From assembly GCA_047967505.1 (NCBI GenBank), contig CM106541.1: a stretch of DNA of 64,000 bases; one strand, written 5' to 3'. The position numbers and the translations under genes were made by a program. Positions 44,518 to 56,238 of the stretch are shown in pieces. Under the pieces are notes generated by a model. It saw nothing but the letters and a program-made list of their open reading frames with translations, was not told the DNA's origin and made no database searches. Numbering within the stretch: position 1 is the first letter of the stretch; the number at the start of each line of letters is the position of its first letter. Source of the DNA: Dipteris shenzhenensis (taxonomy: Eukaryota > Polypodiophyta > Polypodiopsida > Gleicheniales).

Positions 44518-46764
44518 TCCCTTGCCTTCCGCTGAGGCATTGAGATCCTTGTGAGAGTGTGAGAGAGTGATTGAGAGTTCTCGAGTGTTCTCTTCCGTTG
44601 AGAGAACTTGTGTTTTCTTTGTGAGAAATTTCCATCCATTTGAATAGTTTTCGTCCATATTTCCATTCATTGCTTGAGTGCTTATGATAGTTTCTTATGA
44701 GGGAGAGAGAGACTTATGTTCATGAGATTTCCGTGAATCTCATCCATTTCCATTCATTGTGATTTGAGAGATTTCTATTGAGAGACCAATTGAGAGAGAT
44801 TGACTCTGAGAGATAGTGTAAAGAGAGAGAGAGATCCTTGCTGTGAATTCTACTTTGAAAGAGAGCGTCATTGAAAGCTTAGTATTCATTGAGAGAGAGG
44901 TAGATTAAATAGAGATCTCTGAGAGAGAGATAGGTGGAAGGATCCAAAAGAAGCTACTCCAAACGTGCACTCCCAGATCTCGGGCTTCTTCAAAGCCATC
45001 TACAGAGTGCTCTACTAGCATCGACTCAGCTTTGAGCCTCAACCTGAGCGGCTGGCTGCTCCATCTACATCCACCAATTCTAGGCTTCTATAGCCTAAGC
45101 TTGTAAGGAGGATTCTACTCCAGTACAACACAACAACAACGAGTGCCCACACCAATGAGCTCCTAAGCCTTTGCAAAACTGCTCCTGACGGGCGCTCCAA
45201 GGCCACACTTACTTTCAGCTTCCGAACATCAAAGCCTTGTCTTCATAGTCGCTCCTTCATGGGCAGCCTCTTCATCCAGCCAGCCTATGGTAGTGCCATC
45301 TATGCTCTACTGTCCTTGCTATCCTGACCATCTACACAGCCGGGCAACAGCCCAAGCTTCTCCAACGGTTGCAGCCCGGCTTGTTAGACGAACGGCTACC
45401 TCCAACCTCTGCCAATGCTCAGCCATCGAAAAGGCTCACGGGCCTCTCCAAGTCACAACATCGAACATGACGAAACCTCATCGTCGGAAATCTACACGCG
45501 GACAGAATCTACTTAGATTCCATCAAAATCTTCCAAAGATTTCGGTGCCCAACAATCAGACATGTGGCAGATAGGATAGAACCAGGGTCCGTGAAGATGA
45601 CCTTCGGTTAACTAGTTGATCCACAGTTGGACACGTGGCACCTTATCTCCAAGTGCCATGTCATCTTATCTGACACATCGAGTCCTGTGAGGCTACCACG
45701 TCACCTGTGCAACATTAGTAATCCACATCATTAGTGACACATCATTAGGCCACATCATCAAGCCATGTCATCACTGCCACATCACCTCTGCCACCTCAGC
45801 AATGCCACCTCAGTAGTGCCACCTCAGTAGTCCAGTCAACATTGACCTCTGCAGGCACACACAATGCATCACAGTCACTTCATGTGACTAGTCCTGCCAC
45901 CTCAGCACAGAGCTTCATTGGCACACCTCTTGCTAGGCATAGTGCCACATCATCATTGCATGTGACTCATCGTGACACATCATCAGTGAGCACATTTGCA
46001 CTCCTTTTGCCCCTCCACCTAGATCAAGTCATATCTCTTAATCCAGGATGAATTTGAGGGCGCTCCAAAAAGAAAAGCCGCTCGTTTTTTTGTGCTCTAC
46101 GTGCTCGTCACATCACGCGCACATTTTGGTGCAAGTTACACTCACATTTGAGCCTTGTCGAGAAAACCACTTCCTTCACGCACATTTGCCTCTACATCAA
46201 TGCATCTGACCCAGCACTTAAAAAGAACAAAAGAAAAGGAATTATTTGCTGTTCTTTCATCGATCGACGGTTGGTTTAGATCTAGATCAGAGTAGACTAG
46301 ATCACCATAGAGGGGACGCTTTGAATTTCCCCAAGTTGCCAATCTAAGCCATGCCCAAAATTCTCGACTAGTACCTACTCGGAGTCAGCCCATATGCTCA
46401 CATACGGTTTCACATCATTACATTACCTGCAACCTTACGTTCATCACTTCAGTGAGCAGACTTTAGAGTTCAGAGGCATTGCAAATTGTTTTAGTGGGCA
46501 AATAGCATTTGATTTCACACACACATGCCACCATTGTAAAGCCTATTCAGCTATCTCATGGCATCGTGCACATCATTTCAGCCTTGTAAAGCCTCTTGGC
46601 TATTCCCGGCATCATTGCCACAAGCCTTGTAATACAAATCAAATTTTATATACTGCAGTTCTATCTTCACCGACGGTTCAGAGATTTCACTTGGCATATT
46701 CAGTGTATTTGTAGTTGATTCATACAGGGATCTTCATGACACTTTTGAGTACATTTCTTACACC
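44518..46764 (+). other. Long untranslated leader of the copia element
   Basis: About 2.2 kb between primer site and gag with no conserved domain. It contains GAGAGA-rich DNA (44560-44940) and, at 45660-45990, degenerate short repeats built on CCACATCATCA and GCCACCTCAG. Confidence 0.7.
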
Positions 46765-47890
46765 ATGTCAACTAGCAACCTCAATCTGGAGGCATCTACT
46801 AAGTTAGATAGCTCCAATTACGGTACATGGAAATACCGAATGGAGACCATTCTTGTGCTTCAAGACAAATGGGAGTATGTCGATGGATCTACACCTAGAC
46901 CATTGGACAATCCAGCCACCAGTAGCTCTACTCCATCTGTTGTTGCAGCACCAGCAACAAAATCTACATCGGGATCTACATCTACACAAACAGTTTTCGC
47001 ACCAGTAGCAGATCCTGCCATTGCCCGAGCTCAAGCAGAATGGGATAAGAAAGACAAGTATGCCTATCACCTGATCAAGCAGAATGTGCAAGATGTCATG
47101 CTAGGACAGCTCAACACAGTTAAGACATCAAAAGAAGCATGGGATATGTTCGCAGCTCTCTACGAGTCCAAGAACACATCTAGGATTCTCACTCTGAGAA
47201 ACCAAATCAACCAGAGTTTCCGTAACAGTAGTGAAACCGGTCATGCTTATGTACTCCGTGTCAAAGACTACAACAATCAACTTGCAGCAGCAAGAGAGAC
47301 TATGAACCCCGCAGAAATGGTTCAAGTAATCCTAAATGGACTAGGAGAGGGATATGAGAATCTAGTCCAGAGTATTATCATCCAACGGCAAATTCTGACA
47401 CTAGAAGAACTTCAATCAGTTCTACTTGGTGAAGAACTCGAGACTCGGGCCATTCAAGCACGTAAAGGTCATTCTAATGATCAGGCATCCATAGCTTCAG
47501 ATGGAAGCAGAGGCAAAGGCAGAAACAGAGGTAGATCATATCAGAAAAGTGGTCATCATCAACAAAATCAAAGTCAGAATCAGCATCAGCATCAGCATCA
47601 TCCTCAGCAACATCAAAATCAGCAAAGAGGAAATCATTCCAACCGAGGAAGATTTCAAGGATGAGGGAATGCATCCACCAATGTGTCAAACATTCAGTGC
47701 AACTACTGTCACAAGTTTGGACACTATGAAAGAGATTGCCGCAAGAAGCAGTACGACCAAGGCGGTAAATCCAACAGTAATCGAGGGAATTCCCAAGGAA
47801 GAGAAAATCATCGTGGTGGACATTCTAGTCATAGTCATTTTGCAAATGAACATGGAAATATGTTTCTTGCAAGTGAGAAATTGCATCAGA
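46765..47890 (+). pseudogene. copia gag (one in-frame stop before the zinc knuckle)
   Basis: MSTSNLNLEASTKLDSSNYG then TWKYRMETILVLQDKWEYVD is the UBN2 gag start. The middle carries AYHLIKQNVQDVMLGQLNTV and LRNQINQSFRNSSETGHAYV, followed by a Gln/His/Asn-rich linker. TGA at 47662-47664 interrupts the frame. The same frame then resumes with SNIQCNYCHKFGHYERDC, a CCHC knuckle, and a Gly/Asn/Ser-rich tail. Apart from this stop gag is well preserved, fitting a fairly recent insertion. Confidence 0.9.
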
Positions 47891-50800
47891 TTGACATAGT
47901 GTACTTAGACACAGTGATTTCAATCCCAAAGAGGATTTCAGTTATCAAGTCGACCAAGTGGAATAGGATCCTTGGTACATCAATAGCGGTGCATTATGTC
48001 ATATGAAAAATCATCAGGAATGGTTCACAGAAATGAAACCATTAGAAAGATAGAAAAATGTCATCTACACAGCAGATAATACACCGAATCCAATTCAAGG
48101 GACAGGTATTATCCCTATGAACAATTTCACTGGTACAAAAGGATTAGTCAAAGATGTGCTCTATGTTCCGAAGCTCAGCAAGAACCTTTTGTCAGTAGGT
48201 CAAATGACGGAACACAATTACAAAGTCATCTTCGACGGTGATGAATGCATTATCAGAGATAAATCCAAAAGACGTTAGCTAGTAGAAAAAGGTATCAAGG
48301 AAGGATGCTTATACATAATGCTAGCTACAGTACCAGATAAGCATGCCATGTCAACTCAAATGCAATAGATGCCTATCTGCAAAATGGCACAAGAGATATG
48401 GTCATGTCTCAGGAATCAGAATATGGCAATTGGGTTTCTGAAGCTACAGTTTCTTGGAAAGGTTTGTGAAGCATGCTGCTTCGGCAAACAAAAGTGGACC
48501 AACTTTGTTAGAAGTACCTCTCGTGCACAAGGTATTCCTGATTTGATACATACATATGTATGGGGTTATGCCCAGACCCGCAGCATCAATGGTTCACTTT
48601 ATTACTTGACCTTCATCGATGACTACAGCAGATATTGTTGGGTCTATTTTCTGAAAGAGAAATCTGAAGTGTTTTCCAGATTTCAAGAATTCAAAGCCAT
48701 GGTAGAAAACCAGACCGGCAGAAAGATCCAGGTCATGAGATCAGACAGAGGAGGTGAATACATGTCTTCAACATTCATGAACTTTTGCAAAAATCATGGC
48801 ATTCGAAGATAATTCACATGTGCAGATACTCCTCAGTAGAATGCAAGAGCTAAAAGGAAGAATCGGACTTTAGCAGACAGTGCTAGAGCAATGCTTAGTG
48901 AAAAGCATCTTCCGAATTGGTATTGGGCAAAAGCAATAGCTATAGCAAACTACTTGCTTAATTGGCTTCCTACCGAACCGATACATGGTATGACTCCTTA
49001 TGAAGCATTCACTAGACACAAGCCACACATTAGGCATCTCCACATATTTAGTTGCATAGCATATGCCCACATATATGATGATCATCGCAGGAAATTGGAT
49101 GCGAAGTCACGCAAATGCATCATGGTTGGCTACAGTGAAGAAAGCAAAGCATACAAATTGTATGATCCCATCAACTGCAAGGTCATTACCTCCAGAGATG
49201 TAATCTTTGATGAGGAATCAGAATGGAAAACCTCACCTACACAGGAGATAGAAGCATCGACTTCACAGTCATCTATAGAACAGGTTGATGAGCAAGAATT
49301 GCTAGAAACACCCCAAGTAGAGCCACAGCAGCTCAAACGGTCTACTAGGGAAAGCAGACCTCCAGCCAGATTGACATATGCTCAAAAAGGCAAAGCAATT
49401 TAGGTGGAAACCACCAACTATGCTCTTATGACTACCATCATGGCTACAGAAGAGCCAGTGTACTTCGAAGATGCAGTAGACAAGCCACAATGGCAAACTG
49501 CTATGAATGAAGAAATGGATGCTTTGTATAAAAATAACACTTGGGAATTATGCGACCATCCACCAGGAAAGAAGGCCATAGCAAACAAATAGGTACACAA
49601 AGTGAAGTACAATCCAGATGGAAGTATTCAGAGATATAAAGCCAAATTAGTTGCAAAAGGATTTGCACAACAATATGGTCAAGACTATGATGAGACTTAT
49701 GCTCCAGTAGCAAAGATGGATTCCATACGGTTCTTGATATCACTAGCGACACTCAGCAAATGGAATGTGTATCAACTTGATGTCAAAAATGCATTTCTCA
49801 ATGGTTATCTAGACAAGGAAGTCTACATGCAACAACCAGTAGGTTATGTTGAACCAGGAAAGGAGAATAAGGTTTGCCATCTCAAGAAAAGTCTCTACGG
49901 CTTAAAACAAGCACCCAGAAGTTGGTACAGTAGAATTGACAAGTATTTTGCTGATCTGGGATACATGAAATCCTACTCTCTACTACAAAGTTCAAGGGGA
50001 AGACATTACTATTGCACTTTTGTACGTAGATGATCTGATTGTGATAGGAAGCAAGGATAGCTTCATTAGAAAATTGAAACAATACTTATCTGCAGAGTTC
50101 GACATGAAAGATCTTGGACTTATGCACTATTGTCTTGGAATTGAGTTCTGGAGAGATTCAGATAGCACATTCATGAGTCAGCTCAAGTATGTTGACAGTC
50201 TCCTAAAGAAGTTTCATATTGCAGATTGCAAGATTGCAGCCACTCCCATGGAACAAAGTTTGAAACTTACTAAAGATTCAGAAAAGCCTACAGTCAATGA
50301 CAGATACTACAGGCGGCTCATCGGATCTCTTATATATCTGACAATCATACGGCCAGATATTTGTTATGCAGTAAGCTCACTAGCACAATTTATGGCAAAT
50401 CCAAAACAGTCTCACTGGAATGCAGCCAAAAGAGTCTTGAGATACATAAGAGGTACAAGACAGTTTGGGATAGAATACAGAGGAAGTCATCCACGATTGC
50501 ATGGATACTGTGACAGTGACTATGCCGGAGATCATGAGACCCGGAGATCGACATAGGGATATGCATTTTTCCTTGGTCAAGGTGCTATATCATGGTTGTC
50601 AAACAAATAGCCAACTGTTTCTTTGTCTTCGATTGAAGCAGAATATAGAGCACTCACTACAGGTGCATGTGAGGCTATATGGCTTAGAAGACTATTGTCA
50701 GAAACAAATTACTTTGATGAGTCAAAGCCAACAACAATATACTGTGATGATCAATCAGCTCAAGCATTGGCCAAAAATCCAGTATATCACTCCAAGACAA

Positions 50801-50961
50801 AGCACATTGATATCAGAGAGCACTTCATCAGAGAAAGAGTGTTACTTGGTGACATCACACTACGGCATTATGATAGCAAAGAAAATGTTGCAGACATCTT
50901 TACCAAACCACTCAGTAAAGAGCTATTCGAGAAACACCGACTAGCTCTTGGTTTGACGTAG
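47891..50961 (+). pseudogene. copia pol: protease, integrase, RT, RNase H (inactive)
   Basis: Protease: a TAG at 47964, then PWYINSGALCHM, where the catalytic Asp of DSGA is Asn. Then VKDVLYVPKLSKNLLSVGQM. Integrase: FIDDYSRYCWVYFLKEKSEV, SDRGGEYMSS, with the first catalytic Asp read as Tyr (IHTYVWG). TAA at 48810 and TAG at 48837 lie in the GIRRQF..TPQQN region. RT: TAG at 49590 in place of Trp, then GFAQQYGQDYDETYAP, QLDVKNAFLNG, YGLKQAPRSW, and YVDDLIVIGS after a frame change near 49975. RNase H: YCDSDYAGD, SSIEAEYRAL, YCDDQSAQAL. Several lesions are C-to-T or G-to-A type. Confidence 0.92.
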
Positions 50962-51079
50962 AGGAAGGACATTCCCATTGAAGGGGTGTGATGGAATGTA
51001 ATGCTCAGTCCTTCGATGATTCCCCAAAATCATCATCTTGAGGGAAGGCCTACTTCATGATGTTGATCTTGAGGGAAGG

Positions 51080-51292
51080 TGTTGAGAGTTCACGCTCAAC
51101 ATCATGTGATCATGTGTGCATAGCACCATCACGTGATCATATGTGCATAGCACTAACCTTATAGAGTGCTATAAAGGAAAGGGTTAGATCCCCTAACGCT
51201 AACCCTAAAAGGGTTTGTATATATTCTATTTTTTCAACTAAATCTAGAGTACAGTTAGTCATTTGTGGTGTGCTCTCTAGTTGTGCCCTCTC
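51080..51292 (+). mobile_element. 3' LTR of copia element (213 bp)
   Basis: Follows the purine-rich CTTGAGGGAAGG at 51068-51079. Four substitutions relative to the 5' LTR, no indels. Confidence 0.9.
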
Positions 51293-51297
51293 ATGTG

Positions 51298-51970
51298 CAG
51301 TATGCTACTACTCCATGTGGATGTTAAATTACACAGCGCAGCGGAATAGAATTTGAACAAAGAATAGAGAGTACACAGCAAACTGAAGACGAAAAAAAAT
51401 TTCCTTCAATACTAATGTAGTACAGATGATGGCTTGTGAAATAGTAGATGATTGAATAGTGAGGATGTAATCTTGTTCTGACATTTTCAATGTGGCTAGA
51501 AAGGAGTCATAATTTAACAACAATATTTTGTCATCCAATAAACAGTTATTGATGTGTTTCATTTTTTTTTGAGAAGTTTGTTGTTCAAATCATCCTTCAA
51601 GGGTAGCAAAATTCTTGTGGCTCGCTTGGGCCACCATGGAAATCCAAATCTACATTTGGTCTTTCTCTTGAAGCATGTTTTTTGATGTTTACGTGTTTGT
51701 ATTTCGTGCTTGTCAAGGGGGAATTCAATAATGTCAGTAGAGATGTATGTGTTGACAAATGCTTTAATGTCTTTGTTGGCATACATACCAAATGTAGGAG
51801 TATTTTCAACCCAAAGAAGGCCATGATCATGTTGGCTTCCTCGATTTTGGAATTCTATTATTACAAAGAAAAAGTATTGGACTTTACCCAATATGGTTTT
51901 GTCTTTTTTTAACAAAGTTTTGAATGCTTGAAATTTGTGCACGTACTATTGTGCTGTTGTAATTGGATCT
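51298..51970 (-). pseudogene. Helitron RepHel, HUH nuclease portion
   Basis: Minus strand from about 51990: EYDVHIDPITTAQ, a stop, then YVHKFQAFKTLLKKDKTILG, and IEFQNRGSQHDHGLLWVENT, whose HDH is the His-hydrophobic-His (HUH) metal site that supports the rolling-circle Rep. Then KRKTKCRFGFPWWPKRAT. Past the stop at about 51559 the second Rep half is read in another frame (NYDSFLATLKMSEQDYILTI) up to the copia insertion. The catalytic Tyr was not identified with confidence. Confidence 0.85.
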
Positions 51971-52211
51971 ATGTGGACATCGTACTCTTGCTAGGTGTTC
52001 CTTTCCTCCAAATGTATGAATAAGACCTTATGGTGGCACGAAGCAAGCTCAAAACTTGCAAACCTAGTGGAAGCTTCACAATCAATAGCTCGAGTTTTGT
52101 CATTGCATTCAAGCCAAATGCATGATGTACACTTGTACTTTCATGAAATGTTTTCCTTACATTATGTTTGAATCAAGAAATTCCTTTTCAATGTACTTTT
52201 GAAATCTGAAA

Positions 52212-54193
52212 TTGCTTGAAGATTCCACCGTTAGCACTATGGATATACAAGAACTTCTTCAAAAAAAACACTTTGCAAGAAACCAAGCTTTCTTATATAC
52301 AAATCCTTCTAACACAAATGTGCTCAAATGTCTCCTACAATTCTTTCCAGCTCTAACTTATAAACAATTGTTGAATTCTTTATTTGAGAACATTTGCATT
52401 GATTCAAGCAATTTAACTAGCCCATGGTACATCTTTGCGACAATATCTAATGCTCGATTGATAACAATTGATAGTGTTCAAAATTCTTCGACATCCCTTG
52501 CACTAATTGTTGATATTCTCAAACGGTTTAATTCCATCTTTGGTGCATCATTTTCTTTGTTATGCTACAATGGAGTTCACATTCAAAACAAATCAACTAT
52601 AGGCTCAAGTAAATGAGATACTAGAAATACTTTGTTTTTGGATTTATCAAATGACTTTTCAACAATCACTCCGTTGGTTTCTTTGAATGGGAAGCAAACC
52701 TACAAATTATGGAATGAAGAAGATGAAATCCAACTACAAGAGCAAATGTTAAAAAACCCAAACCTCCCTGCAAAAGACATTGCTTCTTTGTTTTACAAAA
52801 GTTGTTTGCAAAGTAAATATACAAGTCAAGCAATTTTAAACAAAATATACAAAATGAGGGGAGTTATTCTCCAACCTCATTCAATGTTTTACTCATACAA
52901 TTCACAAACAGAAACTTCACCATGTCAAATGACTTTTTGTGGACAAAAAAGGAAAACGCAACAAAAAATGTATCAGCAACAACAGTATAATTTTTTTTTG
53001 GGTACTCTAAGTTTTCCATGTGTATGTTGTGGTTTGAGCTCAAATTCTTATCATCGAAGTTGAAGAAGCCTAAACAACATATGGCAATATTCTTGCAAAG
53101 AAATGGAATAAATATGGCAACAACTACCTCACAAAATAATTTATTGTGTTCACTTTGCTTTTGGGATGTAGCAAAAGCAAAGGTGCCCTTGTTAAATAAG
53201 AAAGACTTAAGAATGTCACATAGCAAATCTTGCACGAGCAAACCAAACAAGATAGAGGCGAGACTTGTTTCCATTTGAACTTTGTTTGCACAAATTCAAG
53301 AGATTTTGTATCAAGGTCAATATGGACTGCATGGAAGTGTTGTAAATGTGTTCGTAGATGTTGATAGATCCCAACGTGTCTTACCAAGGTTTTTGAGTCA
53401 AAATGACACAGTAGCAGTTGCAATAAAATGCAAGCTATCATATAAACATAGTACGAGTAGTGTTGTTCAGCCAACTTTGACTATGATTGCCTTAATGGAG
53501 TTGTTAGACACTCCTCTATATCAACAATACAGCGTGAAGGTGAACCCTCTTTGGGAGAATCACATAAAAAACATTCAACAACAAGAAGTAGAACAAACGA
53601 TTGTGGAAAACTCTGTAGAACACGAGGCCAAGGAATATGCAACAGATACTTTTGTTCATGGAATTTATGCAAGCCATCAAGGTGTAGACTTTGAGGATCA
53701 AACTATTGTTGTTGCTCCCTCTGAAGGATTTTTTCCACTTAGTATTTTTAAAGACAAATTTTGTGAAGAACTAGCATACCCCAAATTGTTTTTTGGCCAG
53801 CAACAAAACTACAACATCTCTGCTTCCTGGAAACTAACAAATGTCAATCGACACTTTGCATTCACAATAGACAATCTATTCTTCAAAACAATGAAAATCT
53901 TGGTGCATCAAGTACTTTCATAATCTTGGGTTCGAATGCAAAAAGCACAAACCAAGGGGAAAACATTGCAACTGAGGGATGCTATTTTGGATACAAACAT
54001 TGAGAAGCTACTTCAATCAAACATTAGATTCCATGACTTTAGACACCTTAGAAGTTCCATTGACTACAAGTCCCACTTGAAAAAGAACCTCTTTGTAATG
54101 TTGAGACAACTAGGGCCTCCATGCTTCTTCATAACACTATCTGCACAACATAAAAACTATGGCAACCACTATTGGATTGTCTCAAAAAACTAA
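52212..54193 (+). pseudogene. Helitron RepHel N-terminal portion, inverted
   Basis: Plus-strand frames with breaks. 53120-53270 holds a LLCSLCFWDVAKAKVPLLNK patch. 53282-53923 reads GQYGLHGSVVNVFVDVDRSQ, RVLPRFLSQNDTVAVAIKCK and LSYKHSTSSVVQPTLTMIAL, the block preceding Rep in plant Helitrons. Next come FFPLSIFKDKFCEELAYPKL, and 53936-54193 MLRQLGPPCFFITLSAQHKN, the start of the Rep domain. The next conserved block (DPIT..., then HUH) is on the other strand, just left at about 52.0 kb. Confidence 0.75.
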
Positions 54194-55060
54194 ATCCCTA
54201 CCAAGCAAATGAAGATTCTGGATGAAAAATCAAGGGTAAAACTAAAATGGGTACTTTGGTGCCATAGCCTAGACGAGAAACTTGACTAGAGAATGCTGAA
54301 CATGTCTTTGTTCTTATAGTTGGCAACTTGTTTCCTTTTTTCTCATCGACAGCTCCTTTTGGCAGCTGTTTGTATGGTTCTCAAGCATTAATAGAATTTT
54401 GCTCTTTTTGAAAAAAAAAGAGGCCTTTTTGTTTTATATTTCAAAAAAGAAGATAAAAAGGGAGTCCAAATAGACCTAAAGCTTACGGAAGGTGATAGAT
54501 CTCTTGTCTCCAGAGTTGATTTGTAATTTCTATGCTTTGCAAAAACTACATTGCTTTTACAACTACTATATATTTGAATGTACATCTTTTCCTTTTAATG
54601 GTAAATTGGGAAATCTGAACAATTACACACTCATTCAATTCTGCCAATTATTTTATCATTGTTTTAAAAAGTTCAACAATATAAAAAGTATATTTGATTG
54701 AACAATGATATGCTTTCAAAGGAAAATGTGAAATGTTTTTTTTCCATAATTGTGTAATCATAGTACATTGTAATGGTGATGACATAAAAGTTAAGGTACC
54801 TTACTTGCTTTCACGTTTTACTTGCATCAAGCAAACATTTGATTTGCAAGGAAGAAAATGATGAGGTTAACTCTCACAATGGTCCTAATGACTCAAAGAA
54901 TTTGCAACCATCACCCCATAATTTTCCATCCATAGCCAAAGTAATCATTCCCATCAAAGGAAAACTTTGGGGGGGGGGGGGGTAACTCTTTAGTCTCACT
55001 TACCATAACTCAACTACCAGATTGCACTCCTTAAAGATTTGTTTTTGAGGGAAAGTTGCT
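54194..55060. other. Spacer without supported gene
   Basis: AT-rich with A- and T-runs and a G-run at 54970-54981. No domain seen. Confidence 0.4.
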
Positions 55061-55642
55061 TTGCAAGTATGGCACTTACAAAGTGTCAAATCCAAAGTAT
55101 CCTACATTCTTGAAAGGTTTTGCTCTCACACAATCACATTACTCATTCCTTCCACTTACCTTCACCAATTTGTCAATTTATTACAAATCGGGGAGTTCTA
55201 TGGAATTGAGGGAGCAAGCGTTGTGTTGAGAGGACCAACCAAAGGTGGAACTTCTAGATTCTCCCTTCTTGTTGATGCAACTACATGTATCATTAGGGAA
55301 GAACCTTTTGAAAGAAACCTTCTTTTGTTGCTCGATCATTCCCTTTGCACCTACATCTCTTGGGTTGCTAAGATGATAAACTTTGGGAAGCTAAATATTT
55401 CAAATGTCATGGGAACTGTTGCAATTATCATCATCAAAGTGGCAAATGAAGAAGGGATGGCTGACCAAATCATTGTAGCGGATGGACCACGGGATGAGGA
55501 TAGAGCTACAGTGAGTTGACTTCCTTATTCTTTTTAAGTTTAAGAGAATTGATAGCAATTTGCTCATGTTTTTCTTGTTTTGTTGTGTAGCTATCATTCG
55601 TTAATGAAACGAAACCCACATTGACTCAACTTGTGCAAGAAT
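55061..55642 (+). pseudogene. RPA70-like OB-fold fragment interrupted by a transposon
   Basis: Reads VWHLQSVKSKVSYILERFCS, then LHQFVNLLQIGEFYGIEGAS and SRFSLLVDATTCIIREEPFE, resembling the first OB fold of plant RPA70-like proteins (the KS, the EG.FY.I and TT.I positions). A second part, LNISNVMGTVAIIIIKVANE then MADQIIVADGPRDEDRAT, resembles the next OB fold. A donor ACA|GTGAGT at 55512 and an acceptor TTGTGTAG at about 55590 join to LSFVNETKPTLTQLVQE, which is cut by the element at 55643 and resumes after it as FNETRV. RPA-like genes are often carried by plant Helitrons, and this one adjoins a Helitron. Family assignment by eye. Confidence 0.45.
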
Positions 55643-56238
55643 CTAAGTAGAAAAATTCAAATTTGTGATTCAAAAAAATCGAGAAAATCACTCGAATGAT
55701 TCGAATGGAAGAAAAAATCGATTAAAAAAATGGTAACACATCACGTTTTTTATATAAATCGCCACATCATCACCACATATTTGTACGAATAAATATTCGT
55801 ACGATTAAACTTGTATTAGGACGAATACGTTCTTTCAATTTTGCATATAATCTCATTGTTTGCCAATTTTTCTTATCTTACGCTTGGTTCCTCAGCCGAG
55901 CATAAGAGATCTAAAAAGGAAAAGAAGGAGAACGGTCCTCAAGGTTGTAAAAGCAATCTAGAAGGTCCGAAATAAGATAGATTTTTGTTAGGGAGCTTTA
56001 GGATCTCATTCTGAGTTCCTGAGATCTCTTGTTTGGATTTTAGTTTTGGTCTTTTCTTTTGTTTATTGGAGTTCTAGGTTCTCTTTATTGATGTGCTGGC
56101 CTTCAATGCATCAATGGACACAAAAACCCTCAGCACCTTACATGCATAAATCTTGTCCCTTTCTAAGGGAGCGACAAGAATATTGCACATGTTGACTGTT
56201 CCTTTTGTGCCTATGCCCAGAGTTACACTAGGCGTGAA

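Larger units (their letters stand above)
44250..51292 (+). mobile_element. Ty1/copia retrotransposon with both LTRs (7.04 kb)
   Basis: LTRs 44250-44462 and 51080-51292 (213 bp each, four differences counted by eye), primer site, long leader, gag, protease, integrase, RT, RNase H and polypurine tract in standard copia order. It is flanked by ATGTG at 44247-44251 and 51293-51297; if this is the 5-bp target duplication, two bases overlap the canonical TG start. Removing the element restores an open minus-strand Helitron frame. All coding parts carry stops or frameshifts. Confidence 0.93.
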
